Source of the DNA: an uncultured Clostridia bacterium
GTDB lineage: Bacteria; Bacillota; Clostridia; TANB77; CAG-508
Assembly: GCA_934120045.1 (NCBI GenBank)
Contig: CAKOTF010000001.1
Span: 124,001-188,000 of the forward strand
Reading direction: 5' to 3'
DNA length: 64,000 nt
Shown here piece after piece: positions 16,511-25,066 of the stretch. Each line of letters starts with the position of its first letter. Positions within the stretch are counted from its first letter, which is position 1. Below the pieces are notes generated by a model. That model saw only the letters and a program-made list of their open reading frames with translations. It was not told the DNA's origin and searched no databases. The position numbers and the translations under genes are program-made.

Positions 16511-17770
16511 TTATTCTGTTACTCTTTCAATTTTGGCTCCAAGGTTTTTAAATTTTTGTTCAATATTTTCATAACCTCTGTCAATATGCTCTAAATTATA
16601 AACTTCAGTTTTTCCTTTGGCAGAAATTCCAGCTATAATTAATGCTGCACCAGCACGTAAGTCTGTTGAATAAACAGGTGCACCATATAATTTATCTACA
16701 CCTTCAAAAAATGCTGATTTCCCTTGTGCTGTAATTTTTGCCCCCATTTTATTTAATTCATCTGTATATTGAAATCTTGATTCCCAAATACCTTCTATAA
16801 TTCTACTTGTTCCATTTGCTGTTGATAAGACAACACCTATTTGAGGCTGTAAGTCTGTAGGAAACCCTGGATAAGGAAGTGTTTTTATAATAGCATTAGA
16901 AGGTCTTTTATTACATTTTACTCTTATACTATCTCCAAAATCTTCTACTTGTCCTCCAATTTCAGTAATTTTAGCAGTTATTGATTCTAAGTGCTTTGTT
17001 ATACAATTTTTTATTAAAATATCACCTTTTGTTGCGACTGCCGCAAGCATAAACGTTCCAGCTTCTATTTGATCAGGAACAACAGAATATGTTGCATTTC
17101 CTGTTAGTTTTTTTACACCATTAATTTTTATTACATCTGTTCCAGCACCACGAATATCAGCTCCCATTGTATTTAGAAAATTTGCAACATCTACAATATG
17201 TGGTTCTTTAGCAGCATTATCGATAATAGTTGTTCCTTCTGCAAGAACAGAGGCAAGCATTACATTAATAGTTGCACCAACAGAAACAACATCCATATAT
17301 ATTGATGTGCCAACTAACTTTGAGGCTTTAGCAGTAATTTTACCTTGGGTTGTATCAACTTTTGCTCCAAGAGCTTCAAATCCTTTTATATGCTGATCAA
17401 TAGGCCTTGCTCCTAATTTACAACCTCCTGGCATTCCTACAGTTACATCACCTTTACGTCCCAACATACTTCCAATTATATAATAAGATGCTCTGAATTT
17501 TCGAGTTAATTCTTCAGATGCTATTGTTTTATCTATATTTCGTGTATCAATCATGATTTCATTTGGGGTAATCCATGTTATTTTTGCACCTAAACCTTCT
17601 AATATTTTACATGACATCTTTACATCACTTATATTAGGAAGATTTTCTATTGTACAAACACCATCTATTAAAAGTGTTGCAGGTAAAATTGCAACGGCAG
17701 CATTTTTTGCACCACTTATAGTTACTTCTCCATTTAAACGTGTTGGTCCAGTTATTACTAGTTTTTCCAA
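16511..17770 (-). CDS. murA: UDP-N-acetylglucosamine 1-carboxyvinyltransferase
   Basis: A 419-residue enzyme that transfers enolpyruvate from PEP to UDP-GlcNAc, the first committed step of peptidoglycan synthesis in the cytosol. It has SGAKNAA near the N-terminus (Lys22 and Asn23), the catalytic Cys117 in PGGCKLGARP (fosfomycin target), and PYPGFPTDLQPQ plus the closing DLRAGAALI block. Starts with TTG, preceded by AGGAGG at good spacing. Low-GC Gram-positives often carry two murA genes; only one is in this window. Presumably in an operon with yycJ, 71 nt after spoIIR. Confidence 0.97.
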   Translation of the reverse strand: MEKLVITGPTRLNGEVTISGAKNAAVAILPATLLIDGVCTIENLPNISDVKMSCKILEGLGAKITWITPNEIMIDTRNIDKTIASEELTRKFRASYYIIGSMLGRKGDVTVGMPGGCKLGARPIDQHIKGFEALGAKVDTTQGKITAKASKLVGTSIYMDVVSVGATINVMLASVLAEGTTIIDNAAKEPHIVDVANFLNTMGADIRGAGTDVIKINGVKKLTGNATYSVVPDQIEAGTFMLAAVATKGDILIKNCITKHLESITAKITEIGGQVEDFGDSIRVKCNKRPSNAIIKTLPYPGFPTDLQPQIGVVLSTANGTSRIIEGIWESRFQYTDELNKMGAKITAQGKSAFFEGVDKLYGAPVYSTDLRAGAALIIAGISAKGKTEVYNLEHIDRGYENIEQKFKNLGAKIERVTE

Positions 17771-17841
17771 AAGTATTCCTCCTCGTATTTAAAATAATCA
17801 CATAAAATATATCATAAAAGAATAAAGATTACAAGGGATTT

Positions 17842-18495
17842 TTAATTTTTTGCAGTGAACAATTCTACTTGAGAAAATATTTCAAGTAATTTAAATTTAA
17901 ATTTAAATTCAGGTGAGGTTTGAGTTTGAGAAATTAACTTATAAGATTCTGAATCTAAGTTTTCTTCTAGTTTTTCCTTTCCATCAGAGTCTACAATACC
18001 AGAAGTGATATCTATAAAACAAAGAGATGGAAACATTACACACCACCAATTTTTACCTTCAGAATTTCCAATTTCTACTCTTAAAGCATCATAATATCCA
18101 GATGGTAATGAAATATCACCATATGATTTAGTTGGAAAATAAAAATTATTAATATTTATTTTTACAGGATAAGTATATCCATTTTCAATAATTACATTTT
18201 CTGCTATTTTTTGAAATTCATCTTTATGTTTATTAGCAATTTCCATAGCTTCTTTTTTTGTATTACAGCTAGAACATAAATTATTCATATATGAAAGTAA
18301 TGCATCTCGTACTTTTAATTTTAATTTTTGATCTTCATTTGAATTACTATTTGCTAAAACATGAAGCCTAAATATAGCATTAGATAATTCAGAGGATACA
18401 GCAACTGAATAGCTTCGGACACAAAATATAATATAAATACAAAATAAAAATATTAATATAAAATAAGTATTTAAATATTTTATAAATTTTTTCAT
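17842..18495 (-). CDS. spoIIR: Stage II sporulation protein R
   Basis: A 217-residue secreted signalling protein made in the forespore under sigma F; it triggers SpoIIGA processing of pro-sigma E in the mother cell. Family motifs are RLHVLANSNSNEDQKLKLKVRDALL, NFYFPTKSYGDISLPSGYYDALRV and GKNWWCVMFPSLCF. One N-terminal membrane helix or signal (about 10-28). The ATG at 18495 is chosen over longer upstream options because TGGAGGT lies eight bases upstream. The C-terminal region after about residue 170 is less conserved. Confidence 0.95.
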   Translation of the reverse strand: MKKFIKYLNTYFILIFLFCIYIIFCVRSYSVAVSSELSNAIFRLHVLANSNSNEDQKLKLKVRDALLSYMNNLCSSCNTKKEAMEIANKHKDEFQKIAENVIIENGYTYPVKININNFYFPTKSYGDISLPSGYYDALRVEIGNSEGKNWWCVMFPSLCFIDITSGIVDSDGKEKLEENLDSESYKLISQTQTSPEFKFKFKLLEIFSQVELFTAKN

Positions 18496-18589
18496 AAAAA
18501 CCTCCACATTAACATATTTGTAAAAAAATATCTTTAAAATAATTTTTACCCAAAAAATATAAAATATACATAAAAAAAAATATATATAC

Positions 18590-18623
18590 TTGACATACAA
18601 AAGAATAAATGGTAAAATTTACC
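18590..18623 (+). promoter_or_regulatory. Sigma-A promoter with palindrome over the -10 box
   Basis: TTGACA (18590-18595), 17-nt spacer, TAAAAT (18613-18618). The 13-bp palindrome GGTAAA-A-TTTACC (18611-18623) covers the -10 element, a typical place for a repressor operator. It drives the gene at 18655. No cognate regulator can be named. Confidence 0.5.
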
Positions 18624-18654
18624 AGTAAATAAATCTATTGAAAGGATGGAGAAT

Positions 18655-19092
18655 ATGGTTTTAGAAGAAGAAAAAATAAAAAATATTTGTAATTTTTATG
18701 TGAGTGAATATCATTTAGAAATTATGCTATTGCCATATATTAGCAAAAAAATAGACAAAGGAGAGGAGATTATAATAGTAACAGAAAATGATTTAAGAAA
18801 AACACTAAAAGTTGTAATAGATAAAATAAATTTAGAACAAAACAAGAAAGAAAAAATAAAAGCTCTTAATTGGAATAATAAAAAAATAGAAGGAATACCA
18901 AAAATGTCAGATATTATATTAGTGGGAAGTGTGAAATTTATAACTAATATAATGAATGAATTAAAAGAAAATAATATAAATTTTTTTAAAATTATTGTAT
19001 GTTATAATTATAATGAAGTAAAAGATAATATGCAAAATATTGTTTCTAGATATGATGCAATGCTTAATACGCTCGGAATAAATAGTATTTAA
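18655..19092 (+). CDS. Hypothetical cytosolic protein next to spoIIR
   Basis: A 145-residue protein without membrane segments or signal peptide. ATG 18655 is chosen because AAAGGATGGAG precedes it; an ATG at 18646 overlaps that RBS. It alternates charged helices (RKTLKVVIDKINLEQNKKEK) with short strands (IIIVTEND, DIILVGSVKFI, FFKIIVCYNY), suggesting a small alpha/beta fold. It is divergent from spoIIR and has its own promoter. I do not recognise the family; no functional residues stand out. Confidence 0.6.
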   Translation: MVLEEEKIKNICNFYVSEYHLEIMLLPYISKKIDKGEEIIIVTENDLRKTLKVVIDKINLEQNKKEKIKALNWNNKKIEGIPKMSDIILVGSVKFITNIMNELKENNINFFKIIVCYNYNEVKDNMQNIVSRYDAMLNTLGINSI

Positions 19093-19135
19093 TAACTTTA
19101 CTTTTATTAATATCTCAAAATTTTCGTATAATCTA

Positions 19136-19164
19136 TTGAATTTTTCGAAAAAATAGTATATATA
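19136..19164 (+). promoter_or_regulatory. Probable sigma-A promoter for the UDP-sugar pyrophosphorylase
   Basis: TTGAAT (19136-19141), 17-nt spacer containing TTTTTCGAAAAA, TATATA (19159-19164), about 30 nt before the ATG at 19195. Confidence 0.45.
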
Positions 19165-19194
19165 TAGATTATGAACTAAGAAAGGAAGTATACT

Positions 19195-20439
19195 ATGGAC
19201 GAAAATTTTGATGAAATTAAGAGGACTTTAAAAAAATATGGACAAGAACATTTATTAAATGGGTATGATAACTTAGACGAAAAAAAGAAAAGAGAATTAT
19301 TAAAACAAATAAGTAATATTGATTTTGAGTTAATAAAAAGTTTATATGAAAATACTAAAAAGACTCCAGAAGTTGAAGATTTTGAAATACAGCCAATTGA
19401 TTATATGGATAAAGATAAATTATATGATAATTATAAAGAATATCATGCAATTGGTGTTGAAGCTATAAAAAATAGAAAATTAGCGGCAGTAACAATGGCT
19501 GGTGGACAAGGAACAAGATTAGGTCATAAAGGGCCAAAAGGAACTTTTGATATTGGATTAGAATCACATAAATCGCTATTTGAATTATTAAGTGATGGAT
19601 TAAAAGAGCAAGGCCATAAATATGGAGTTACAATTCCTTGGTTTATAATGACAAGTAGAGAAAATAATAATGATACAATTGAATTTTTTGCTAAAAATAG
19701 AAATTTTGGATATGAGAAAGACAAAAACTTATTTTTCTTTATTCAAGAAGAATTACCAATGGTTGATATGGAAGGAAAAATATTAATTGGTGAAGATGGA
19801 CTTGTAAAAGAAGCTGCAAATGGTCATGGTGGAATATATGAGGCTTTAGTAAAAAACGGAATGACTAAAAAAATGAGAGAATTAGGTGTTGAATGGGTAT
19901 TTATTGGTGGTGTTGATAATTGTCTAGTAAAAATGGTAGATCCAGTACTTATGGGAATTGCTATAGATAAAAAAGTAACTGCAGCAGGAAAATCAGTAGT
20001 AAAAGCAAACCCAAAAGAAAAGGTTGGAGTTTTTTGCAAGAAAAATGGAAGACCATCAGTAATTGAATATACTGAAATACCTGATGATATGTCAGAACAA
20101 GTTGACGATAATGGAGAACTTGTTTTTGGAGAATCTCATATTTTGTGTAATTTATTTAATATTGATGCAATTGAAAGAATGGGAAATAAACCATTACCAT
20201 ACCATACAGCTTTTAAAAAAGCAACATATATAGATAAAGATGGAAATAAAGTAGTACCAGATGGACCAAATGCATACAAATTTGAAGCATTTCTATTTGA
20301 TGCTTTTGGAGAATTAGATGATATGGCTATATTGAGAGTAAAGAGGGAAGAAGAATTTGCTCCTGTAAAAAATGCAACAGGAACAGATAGCCCAGAAACA
20401 GCAAGAGAGCTATATAGAAAATTCTATAATTTAAAATAA
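19195..20439 (+). CDS. UDP-sugar (UDP-GlcNAc/UDP-glucose) pyrophosphorylase, UDPGP type 1 family
   Basis: A 414-residue nucleotidyltransferase. The eukaryote-like UDPGP family signature is present: MAGGQGTRLGHKGPKGTFD near residue 101, the PNG-like block NGHGGIYEAL, VDNCLVKMVDP (uridine/metal site) and KPLPYHTAFKK (sugar and phosphate contacts). Such enzymes make UDP-GlcNAc or UDP-glucose from UTP and the sugar 1-phosphate. The next gene, a phosphohexomutase, would supply the sugar 1-phosphate, supporting a two-gene pathway for envelope sugar donors. AAAGGAAG lies before the ATG. Substrate preference cannot be read with certainty. Confidence 0.85.
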   Translation: MDENFDEIKRTLKKYGQEHLLNGYDNLDEKKKRELLKQISNIDFELIKSLYENTKKTPEVEDFEIQPIDYMDKDKLYDNYKEYHAIGVEAIKNRKLAAVTMAGGQGTRLGHKGPKGTFDIGLESHKSLFELLSDGLKEQGHKYGVTIPWFIMTSRENNNDTIEFFAKNRNFGYEKDKNLFFFIQEELPMVDMEGKILIGEDGLVKEAANGHGGIYEALVKNGMTKKMRELGVEWVFIGGVDNCLVKMVDPVLMGIAIDKKVTAAGKSVVKANPKEKVGVFCKKNGRPSVIEYTEIPDDMSEQVDDNGELVFGESHILCNLFNIDAIERMGNKPLPYHTAFKKATYIDKDGNKVVPDGPNAYKFEAFLFDAFGELDDMAILRVKREEEFAPVKNATGTDSPETARELYRKFYNLK

Positions 20440-20450
20440 TATATAATATT

Positions 20451-20479
20451 GCTACTGGTTTAAAATCAGTAGCTTTTTT
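20451..20479 (+). terminator. Terminator after the UDP-sugar pyrophosphorylase
   Basis: GCTACTG (20451-20457) pairs with CAGTAGC (20467-20473), then T6. The hairpin ends 26 nt before the next ATG, so it may act as an attenuator between the two sugar genes. Confidence 0.85.
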
Positions 20480-20504
20480 AATAAATACGAAAGGAAGAAT
20501 AAAG

Positions 20505-22229
20505 ATGGATTATTTAAAAGAATATGAAAGATGGTGTACAGAACCAGCATTTGATGAAGAAACAAAAAAAGAATTACTAGAGATAAAAGGAAATGATGAG
20601 GAAATAAAAGATAGATTTTATAAAGAACTTGAATTTGGTACAGCAGGTTTACGTGGTGTAATAGGAATGGGAACAAACAGAATGAATAAATATACAGTTG
20701 GAAAAGCAACACAGGGATTAGCTAATTACATAATAGAACAAGGAACACAAGATAAAGGTGTTGCAATTAGTTATGACTCAAGAAGAATGTCAGATGAATT
20801 TAGTTTACAAACAGCTTTAATATTAAATGCAAATGGAATAAAAACATATTTATTTGAAAAATTAAGACCAGTTCCAGAATTATCATTTGCCGTAAGACAA
20901 TTAGGATGTACAGCAGGAATAATGATAACAGCCAGCCATAACCCTCCAAAATACAACGGATATAAGGTTTACTGGGATGATGGTTCACAAATTGTTGCAC
21001 CAAGAGATAAAGATATAATAGCAAAAGTAAGAGCTATTTCTGATTTTAAAGAAATAAAAACTATAACTAAAGAAGAAGCTATAGAAAAAGGATTATTTAA
21101 TGTTGTTGGAACAGAAATGGATGATAAATATATAAATACTTTAAAAAGTTTAGTATTAAATCCTGAAATTGTAAGAGAAGAAGGAAAAAAATTAAAAATA
21201 GTTTATACACCATTACATGGAACTGGAAATACAGTAACATCAAGATTATTAAAAGAATTAGGATTTGAAAATGTATATGTAGTTCCAGAACAAGAAAAAC
21301 CAGATGGAAATTTCCCAACAGTGGATTACCCTAACCCTGAAGATAAAAAAGCATTTAAATTAGCATTAGAGTTAGCAAAAAAAGTAGATGCTGATGTTGT
21401 TCTTGCAAATGACCCTGATGCTGATAGACTTGGAATATATGCAAAAGATACAAAAAAAGGAGAATATATGACATATACAGGAAATATGTCAGCACTATTG
21501 ATTGCAGAATATAGAATTTCTCAAATGAAAGAAAAAGGATTATTACCAGCAGATGGAATGTTTATAACTACAATTGTATCATCTGAACTAGCAAAAGCAA
21601 TTGCAAAGAACTACGGATTAGAGTGTATTGAAGTTTTAACAGGATTTAAAAATATAGGAGCAGTTATAAAAAAAGCAGAAGAAAAGAAAGATAAAACTTA
21701 TGTATTTGGATTTGAAGAAAGTTATGGATGCTTAATTGGAGATTATGCAAGAGATAAAGATGGTATTTCTGCAGTAATGTCATTGTGCGAGGCTGCTGCA
21801 TACTATAAATCAAAAGGAATGACTTTGTGGGATCAAATGATGAAAATTTATGAAAAATATGGATTCTATAAAGAAGATCAAGTTTCAATAGTATTAGAAG
21901 GCGCTGATGGGGCTGAAAAAATAAAGTCTATGATGACAAATATGAGAAATAATTTACCAGAAAAAATAGGAAAATATAAAGTAATTGAATTTAAAGATGT
22001 TGAACTTGATGAAATTAAAAACTTAATTACAGGAGAACAAAGAAAAACAGGATTGCCAAAATCAAATGTTTTATATTATGAATTAGAAAATAATGCGTGG
22101 TGTTGTGTAAGACCTTCTGGAACAGAACCAAAAATAAAATTGTATATGGGTGTAAAAGCGGATAGTATGGAATCAGCAGAAAAAGATTTAGAAGAATTAA
22201 AAGATGCAATGGTAAAATTAGTAAAATAA
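20505..22229 (+). CDS. Phosphoglucomutase / phospho-sugar mutase (alpha-D-phosphohexomutase)
   Basis: A 574-residue alpha-D-phosphohexomutase of the PgcA type. Active site Ser144 lies in TASHNPPKYNGYKVYW; the Mg2+ loop is DPDADRLGI; the sugar-binding loop is GFEESYG; the phosphate-binding loop is RPSGTEPKIKLY near the C-terminus. All four domains are present and length fits PgcA. It interconverts glucose 6-phosphate and glucose 1-phosphate, or the mannose or GlcN equivalents, feeding the upstream pyrophosphorylase. GAAAGGAAG precedes the ATG. Confidence 0.93.
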   Translation: MDYLKEYERWCTEPAFDEETKKELLEIKGNDEEIKDRFYKELEFGTAGLRGVIGMGTNRMNKYTVGKATQGLANYIIEQGTQDKGVAISYDSRRMSDEFSLQTALILNANGIKTYLFEKLRPVPELSFAVRQLGCTAGIMITASHNPPKYNGYKVYWDDGSQIVAPRDKDIIAKVRAISDFKEIKTITKEEAIEKGLFNVVGTEMDDKYINTLKSLVLNPEIVREEGKKLKIVYTPLHGTGNTVTSRLLKELGFENVYVVPEQEKPDGNFPTVDYPNPEDKKAFKLALELAKKVDADVVLANDPDADRLGIYAKDTKKGEYMTYTGNMSALLIAEYRISQMKEKGLLPADGMFITTIVSSELAKAIAKNYGLECIEVLTGFKNIGAVIKKAEEKKDKTYVFGFEESYGCLIGDYARDKDGISAVMSLCEAAAYYKSKGMTLWDQMMKIYEKYGFYKEDQVSIVLEGADGAEKIKSMMTNMRNNLPEKIGKYKVIEFKDVELDEIKNLITGEQRKTGLPKSNVLYYELENNAWCCVRPSGTEPKIKLYMGVKADSMESAEKDLEELKDAMVKLVK

Positions 22230-22235
22230 ATTTTA

Positions 22236-22274
22236 AAAAAAGTATGTAAGCAAATAAGCATTACATACTTTTTT
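22236..22274. terminator. Bidirectional terminator, phosphoglucomutase / ttcA
   Basis: AAAAAAGTATGTAA pairs with TTACATACTTTTTT around an 11-nt loop; both strands get a U-run. The right arm overlaps the ttcA 3' end. Confidence 0.85.
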
Positions 22275-22974
22275 TCCAACCATCAATATTTCTAGAAATA
22301 GCGCCAAATAAATTAGCCTTAATTGTAGGAATTTCTTTTTGCCAAGCAAAAATTTCAGTTTTTATATCTTCTCTTTTTGTATTTTCATCCATTGGACAAA
22401 CTTTAGGCATAACTTGTTTATTGTATTTTTTTACAAAGTGATTTGTATCTTTTTCAGTTAATAAAATCAAAGGTCTAATCATTGTAATACCACTTCTGTC
22501 CATATAACTTTTGGGTGAAAAAGTTGAAATATTTCCAGCATATTTTAAATTCATTATAAAAGTTTCAATTACATCATCTAGATTGTGACCTAAAGCAATT
22601 TTGTTACATCCCTCTCTTTGGGCAACAGAATTGATTATACCCCTACGCAAATTAGCACATAAAGAGCAAGGATTTTTTTCTTTTCTAACATCAAAAACAA
22701 TTTCTTTAATTTGAGTATCTTCAATAAAAAGAGGAACACCAATTTCATCACAATTTTTTTGAAGAATATCTTTATTAAAGTTTTCAAATCCTGGATTAAC
22801 TGTGATAGCAATTAAATCAAAATGTTTAGGATAAAATCTTTGTAAAGCCTTTAAACCATTTAGCATTGTAATTGAATCTTTTCCACCTGATAAACAAACA
22901 GCAATTTTATCTCCTTCATCTATCATATTATAGTCTTCTATAGCTTTTCTCATCTTACTTAAAATATGTTGCAT
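22261..22974 (-). CDS. ttcA: TtcA-family tRNA thiolation ATPase
   Basis: A 237-residue PP-loop ATP pyrophosphatase. The PP-loop is CLSGGKDS (about 28-35); CxxC in NPCSLCANLRRG and GHNLDDVIETF are typical of TtcA/TtuA-like enzymes, which bind an iron-sulfur cluster and thiolate tRNA (C32 for TtcA). A third cysteine lies in KVCPMDENTKR. RBS TTTGGAGG is ideally placed. It is convergent with the phosphoglucomutase. Exact tRNA position modified is not certain in Clostridia, where TtcA homologues are diverse. Confidence 0.85.
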   Translation of the reverse strand: MQHILSKMRKAIEDYNMIDEGDKIAVCLSGGKDSITMLNGLKALQRFYPKHFDLIAITVNPGFENFNKDILQKNCDEIGVPLFIEDTQIKEIVFDVRKEKNPCSLCANLRRGIINSVAQREGCNKIALGHNLDDVIETFIMNLKYAGNISTFSPKSYMDRSGITMIRPLILLTEKDTNHFVKKYNKQVMPKVCPMDENTKREDIKTEIFAWQKEIPTIKANLFGAISRNIDGWKKSM

Positions 22975-23054
22975 ATAAAACCTCCAAACAATTTATAAAT
23001 CTTAAATATTATAAATCATTTTTCACAATTAATCAATAAAGAGACAAAAAAAGG

Positions 23055-23083
23055 TTTACAAAATAAAAGCAATGAAGTATAAT
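23055..23083 (+). promoter_or_regulatory. Sigma-A promoter for tRNA-Arg
   Basis: TTTACA (23055-23060), 17-nt spacer, TATAAT (23078-23083), 11 bases before the mature tRNA start. Confidence 0.7.
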
Positions 23084-23094
23084 GTAAAAGAAAT

Positions 23095-23170
<76 letters not shown>

Positions 23171-23240
23171 ATAAATATATTTCTATAAAATACTATAATA
23201 TTTTAAATATGAAAATAAAAAATTTAAGGAAAAGATAAAG

Positions 23241-23591
23241 ATGAAAAAAGACAAAATAAAATATAATTGTTTAACAGGAATAATCCTTATAATATTTAAT
23301 ATCAGTATGAAATTTTTAATATATGGTAATACTGCAATATATTTAGATTATATGCCAATGTTACCTGAAGGAACATTGCCTCCTGAAATTGAAATATTTA
23401 AAAGGTCAATGTATAGAATGATTCCATTTCTAATAGTAAATGTGTGTATAACAATAATATATATACGAAAAATGTACGACAAAAAAATATATAATAAAAA
23501 AACAGATGTACTTTTTCCAATTATAATTTTGGTGGTTAATTTAATATCGGTATATTTTTTAATAAGTATAAATCACAAAGTTGTTTTCTAA
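23241..23591 (+). CDS. Small polytopic membrane protein, unknown function
   Basis: A 116-residue protein with three hydrophobic segments (about 10-30, 58-75, 90-110) and a short extracytoplasmic loop rich in Pro (MLPEGTLPPEIE). AAGGAAAAG precedes the ATG. It lies between tRNA-Arg and tadA on the same strand and may be cotranscribed with the tRNA or tadA. No family recognised. Confidence 0.6.
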   Translation: MKKDKIKYNCLTGIILIIFNISMKFLIYGNTAIYLDYMPMLPEGTLPPEIEIFKRSMYRMIPFLIVNVCITIIYIRKMYDKKIYNKKTDVLFPIIILVVNLISVYFLISINHKVVF

Positions 23592-23656
23592 ATGTTTACA
23601 TATGAATTTTTATATAAAACATTAAAGAATAATAGTGGATAAAATAAGAGGTAGAA

Positions 23657-24115
23657 ATGGAAGAAAAATTCATGAAAGAAGCTTTAAAAGAAGCAAAAAA
23701 AGCATATAACAAATTAGAAGTACCTGTAGGGGCAGTAATTGTAAAAAATGGAAAAATAATAGCAAGAGGATATAATCAAAAAGAAACAAAAACAGATACA
23801 ACAAAACATGCAGAAATAATAGCAATACAAAAAGCAAGCCAAAAACTAAAATCCTGGAGATTATTAGACTGTGAAATGTATGTAACATTAGAACCATGTT
23901 CTATGTGTGCTGGAGCAATAATTAATTCACGAATAAAAAAAGTATATTATGGAACATCAGATAATAAAACAGGAGCAGTTGGATCAGTATTAAATTTATT
24001 TGAAGATTTTACATTTAATCACAAAGTAGAATATGAAAAAAATATAATGCAAACTGAATGTGAAAATATATTGAAACAATTTTTTAAGGAGTTAAGAAAA
24101 AATAAAAATGTATAA
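23657..24115 (+). CDS. tadA: tRNA-specific adenosine deaminase
   Basis: A 152-residue zinc-dependent deaminase that converts A34 to inosine in tRNA-Arg(ACG). The catalytic set is His51-Ala-Glu53 (KHAEIIAI) and Cys81/Cys84 in EPCSMCAGAI. Typical TadA core: EVPVGAVIV, NQKETKTD, KVYYGTSD. The following gene starts inside its last codons, so the two are translationally coupled. Gene order tadA, SRP RNA, dnaX is conserved in Firmicutes. Confidence 0.96.
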   Translation: MEEKFMKEALKEAKKAYNKLEVPVGAVIVKNGKIIARGYNQKETKTDTTKHAEIIAIQKASQKLKSWRLLDCEMYVTLEPCSMCAGAIINSRIKKVYYGTSDNKTGAVGSVLNLFEDFTFNHKVEYEKNIMQTECENILKQFFKELRKNKNV

Positions 24116-24851
24116 AAAATCAACTCAAAAGATAATTAATAGAATTATTTTTATAGTAATAATATTTGCAATATTATGTGGTATAGGAATATATATATTA
24201 AAATATGAAGTTCAAGGAGAGACTAATATACCATTTGAAATAACAAAAATAGCTATAGCTCAAAGTGTAAATGGAATAGAAAATGAAGGTCATCAAGAAA
24301 AATGGAATTTTAATGTTTCGGAAAATAATGATATATATATATATTTGGAAAAAAATTCAAGATACAATAAAACTGAAATAATAAAAGATGTAACTATAAA
24401 TAATATAAAAATTAATAAAACAGATTCAATTGGAGAAACTAAAATATACAAACCAGTTGAAGATGAAAAAGTAATGTTTAAAAATACAAATGAAAATGAA
24501 ACAGAAGAAATAGTATACACAGGTGAGATGGAATCAAATATTAAGCAACAAAAAATTTCTAATCAAGGTGGAATAATCGCATTTAGATATGCAATTAATA
24601 ATTTATCAAATTATATTTCTAATGAAAATGAAGAAGTTGATTATGGAAAATTATTACAATTAACAAATATAAAAGAAGAAAATATAAAAACAACTATTTC
24701 ATTTGATTTTATAATAACACTAACAACAAACAGAAAATATCAAACTAATATACAAATTGATATTCCAGCCAAAGAGGTTATAGAAAAAGGAGTAGATGGA
24801 ATAGAATTAACTGAATTTAATAATCTTATTTTTAAAAGAATAGAAAATTAA
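24108..24851 (+). CDS. Membrane-anchored extracytoplasmic protein overlapping tadA
   Basis: A 247-residue bitopic protein with one N-terminal membrane helix (about 13-33) and a beta-rich extracellular part. Its ATG lies 8 bases inside tadA, so translation is coupled. An internal segment (GGIIAFRYAINNLSNYIS) and the alternating hydrophobic strands suggest a compact domain. No catalytic motif seen and no family recognised. Placement between tadA and the SRP RNA makes it a regular member of the operon rather than a chance ORF. Confidence 0.65.
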   Translation: MYKKSTQKIINRIIFIVIIFAILCGIGIYILKYEVQGETNIPFEITKIAIAQSVNGIENEGHQEKWNFNVSENNDIYIYLEKNSRYNKTEIIKDVTINNIKINKTDSIGETKIYKPVEDEKVMFKNTNENETEEIVYTGEMESNIKQQKISNQGGIIAFRYAINNLSNYISNENEEVDYGKLLQLTNIKEENIKTTISFDFIITLTTNRKYQTNIQIDIPAKEVIEKGVDGIELTEFNNLIFKRIEN

Positions 24852-24869
24852 AAAACTTTAATAAATTAC

Positions 24870-24898
24870 TTGCAAAAACCAAAATTGCATTGTATAAT
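24870..24898 (+). promoter_or_regulatory. Sigma-A promoter for the SRP RNA
   Basis: TTGCAA (24870-24875), 17-nt spacer, TATAAT (24893-24898), with the RNA expected to start at about 24904. Confidence 0.75.
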
Positions 24899-24903
24899 AT
24901 GGA

Positions 24904-25041
24904 GGGTATGAGAGCTAACCTCTGTATGGAAAGCAAACTCAATAAAAGCCTATGAACCTTGTCAGGTCCGGGAGGAAGCAGCAATAAGTAGATACTTTTA
25001 TGTGGGCGTTGTTTTCCATAGAGAGATTAGAATTCATATCA
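24904..25041 (+). ncRNA. ffs: Signal recognition particle RNA (4.5S-like, small form)
   Basis: The conserved apical domain is GTCAGGTCCGGGAGGAAGCAGC with a GGGA tetraloop (GNRA type). The flanks fold into one long hairpin: TATGGAAA near 24926 pairs with TTTTCCATA near 25013, and the ends GGTATGA..CTAACCTC pair with GAGATTAG..TCATATC. A T6 run at 25042 ends it. Its size of about 138 nt fits the small type without the full Bacillus Alu domain. It binds Ffh and targets membrane proteins. Location between tadA and dnaX is canonical. Ends are approximate. Confidence 0.92.
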
Positions 25042-25066
25042 TTTTTTATATAAAGGATGTGAAAAT

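Noticed and set aside
20452..20712. Minus-strand frames inside the phosphoglucomutase and neighbouring plus-strand genes
   Set aside because: AT-rich complement frames rich in Leu/Ile/Phe without RBS; they are shadows.
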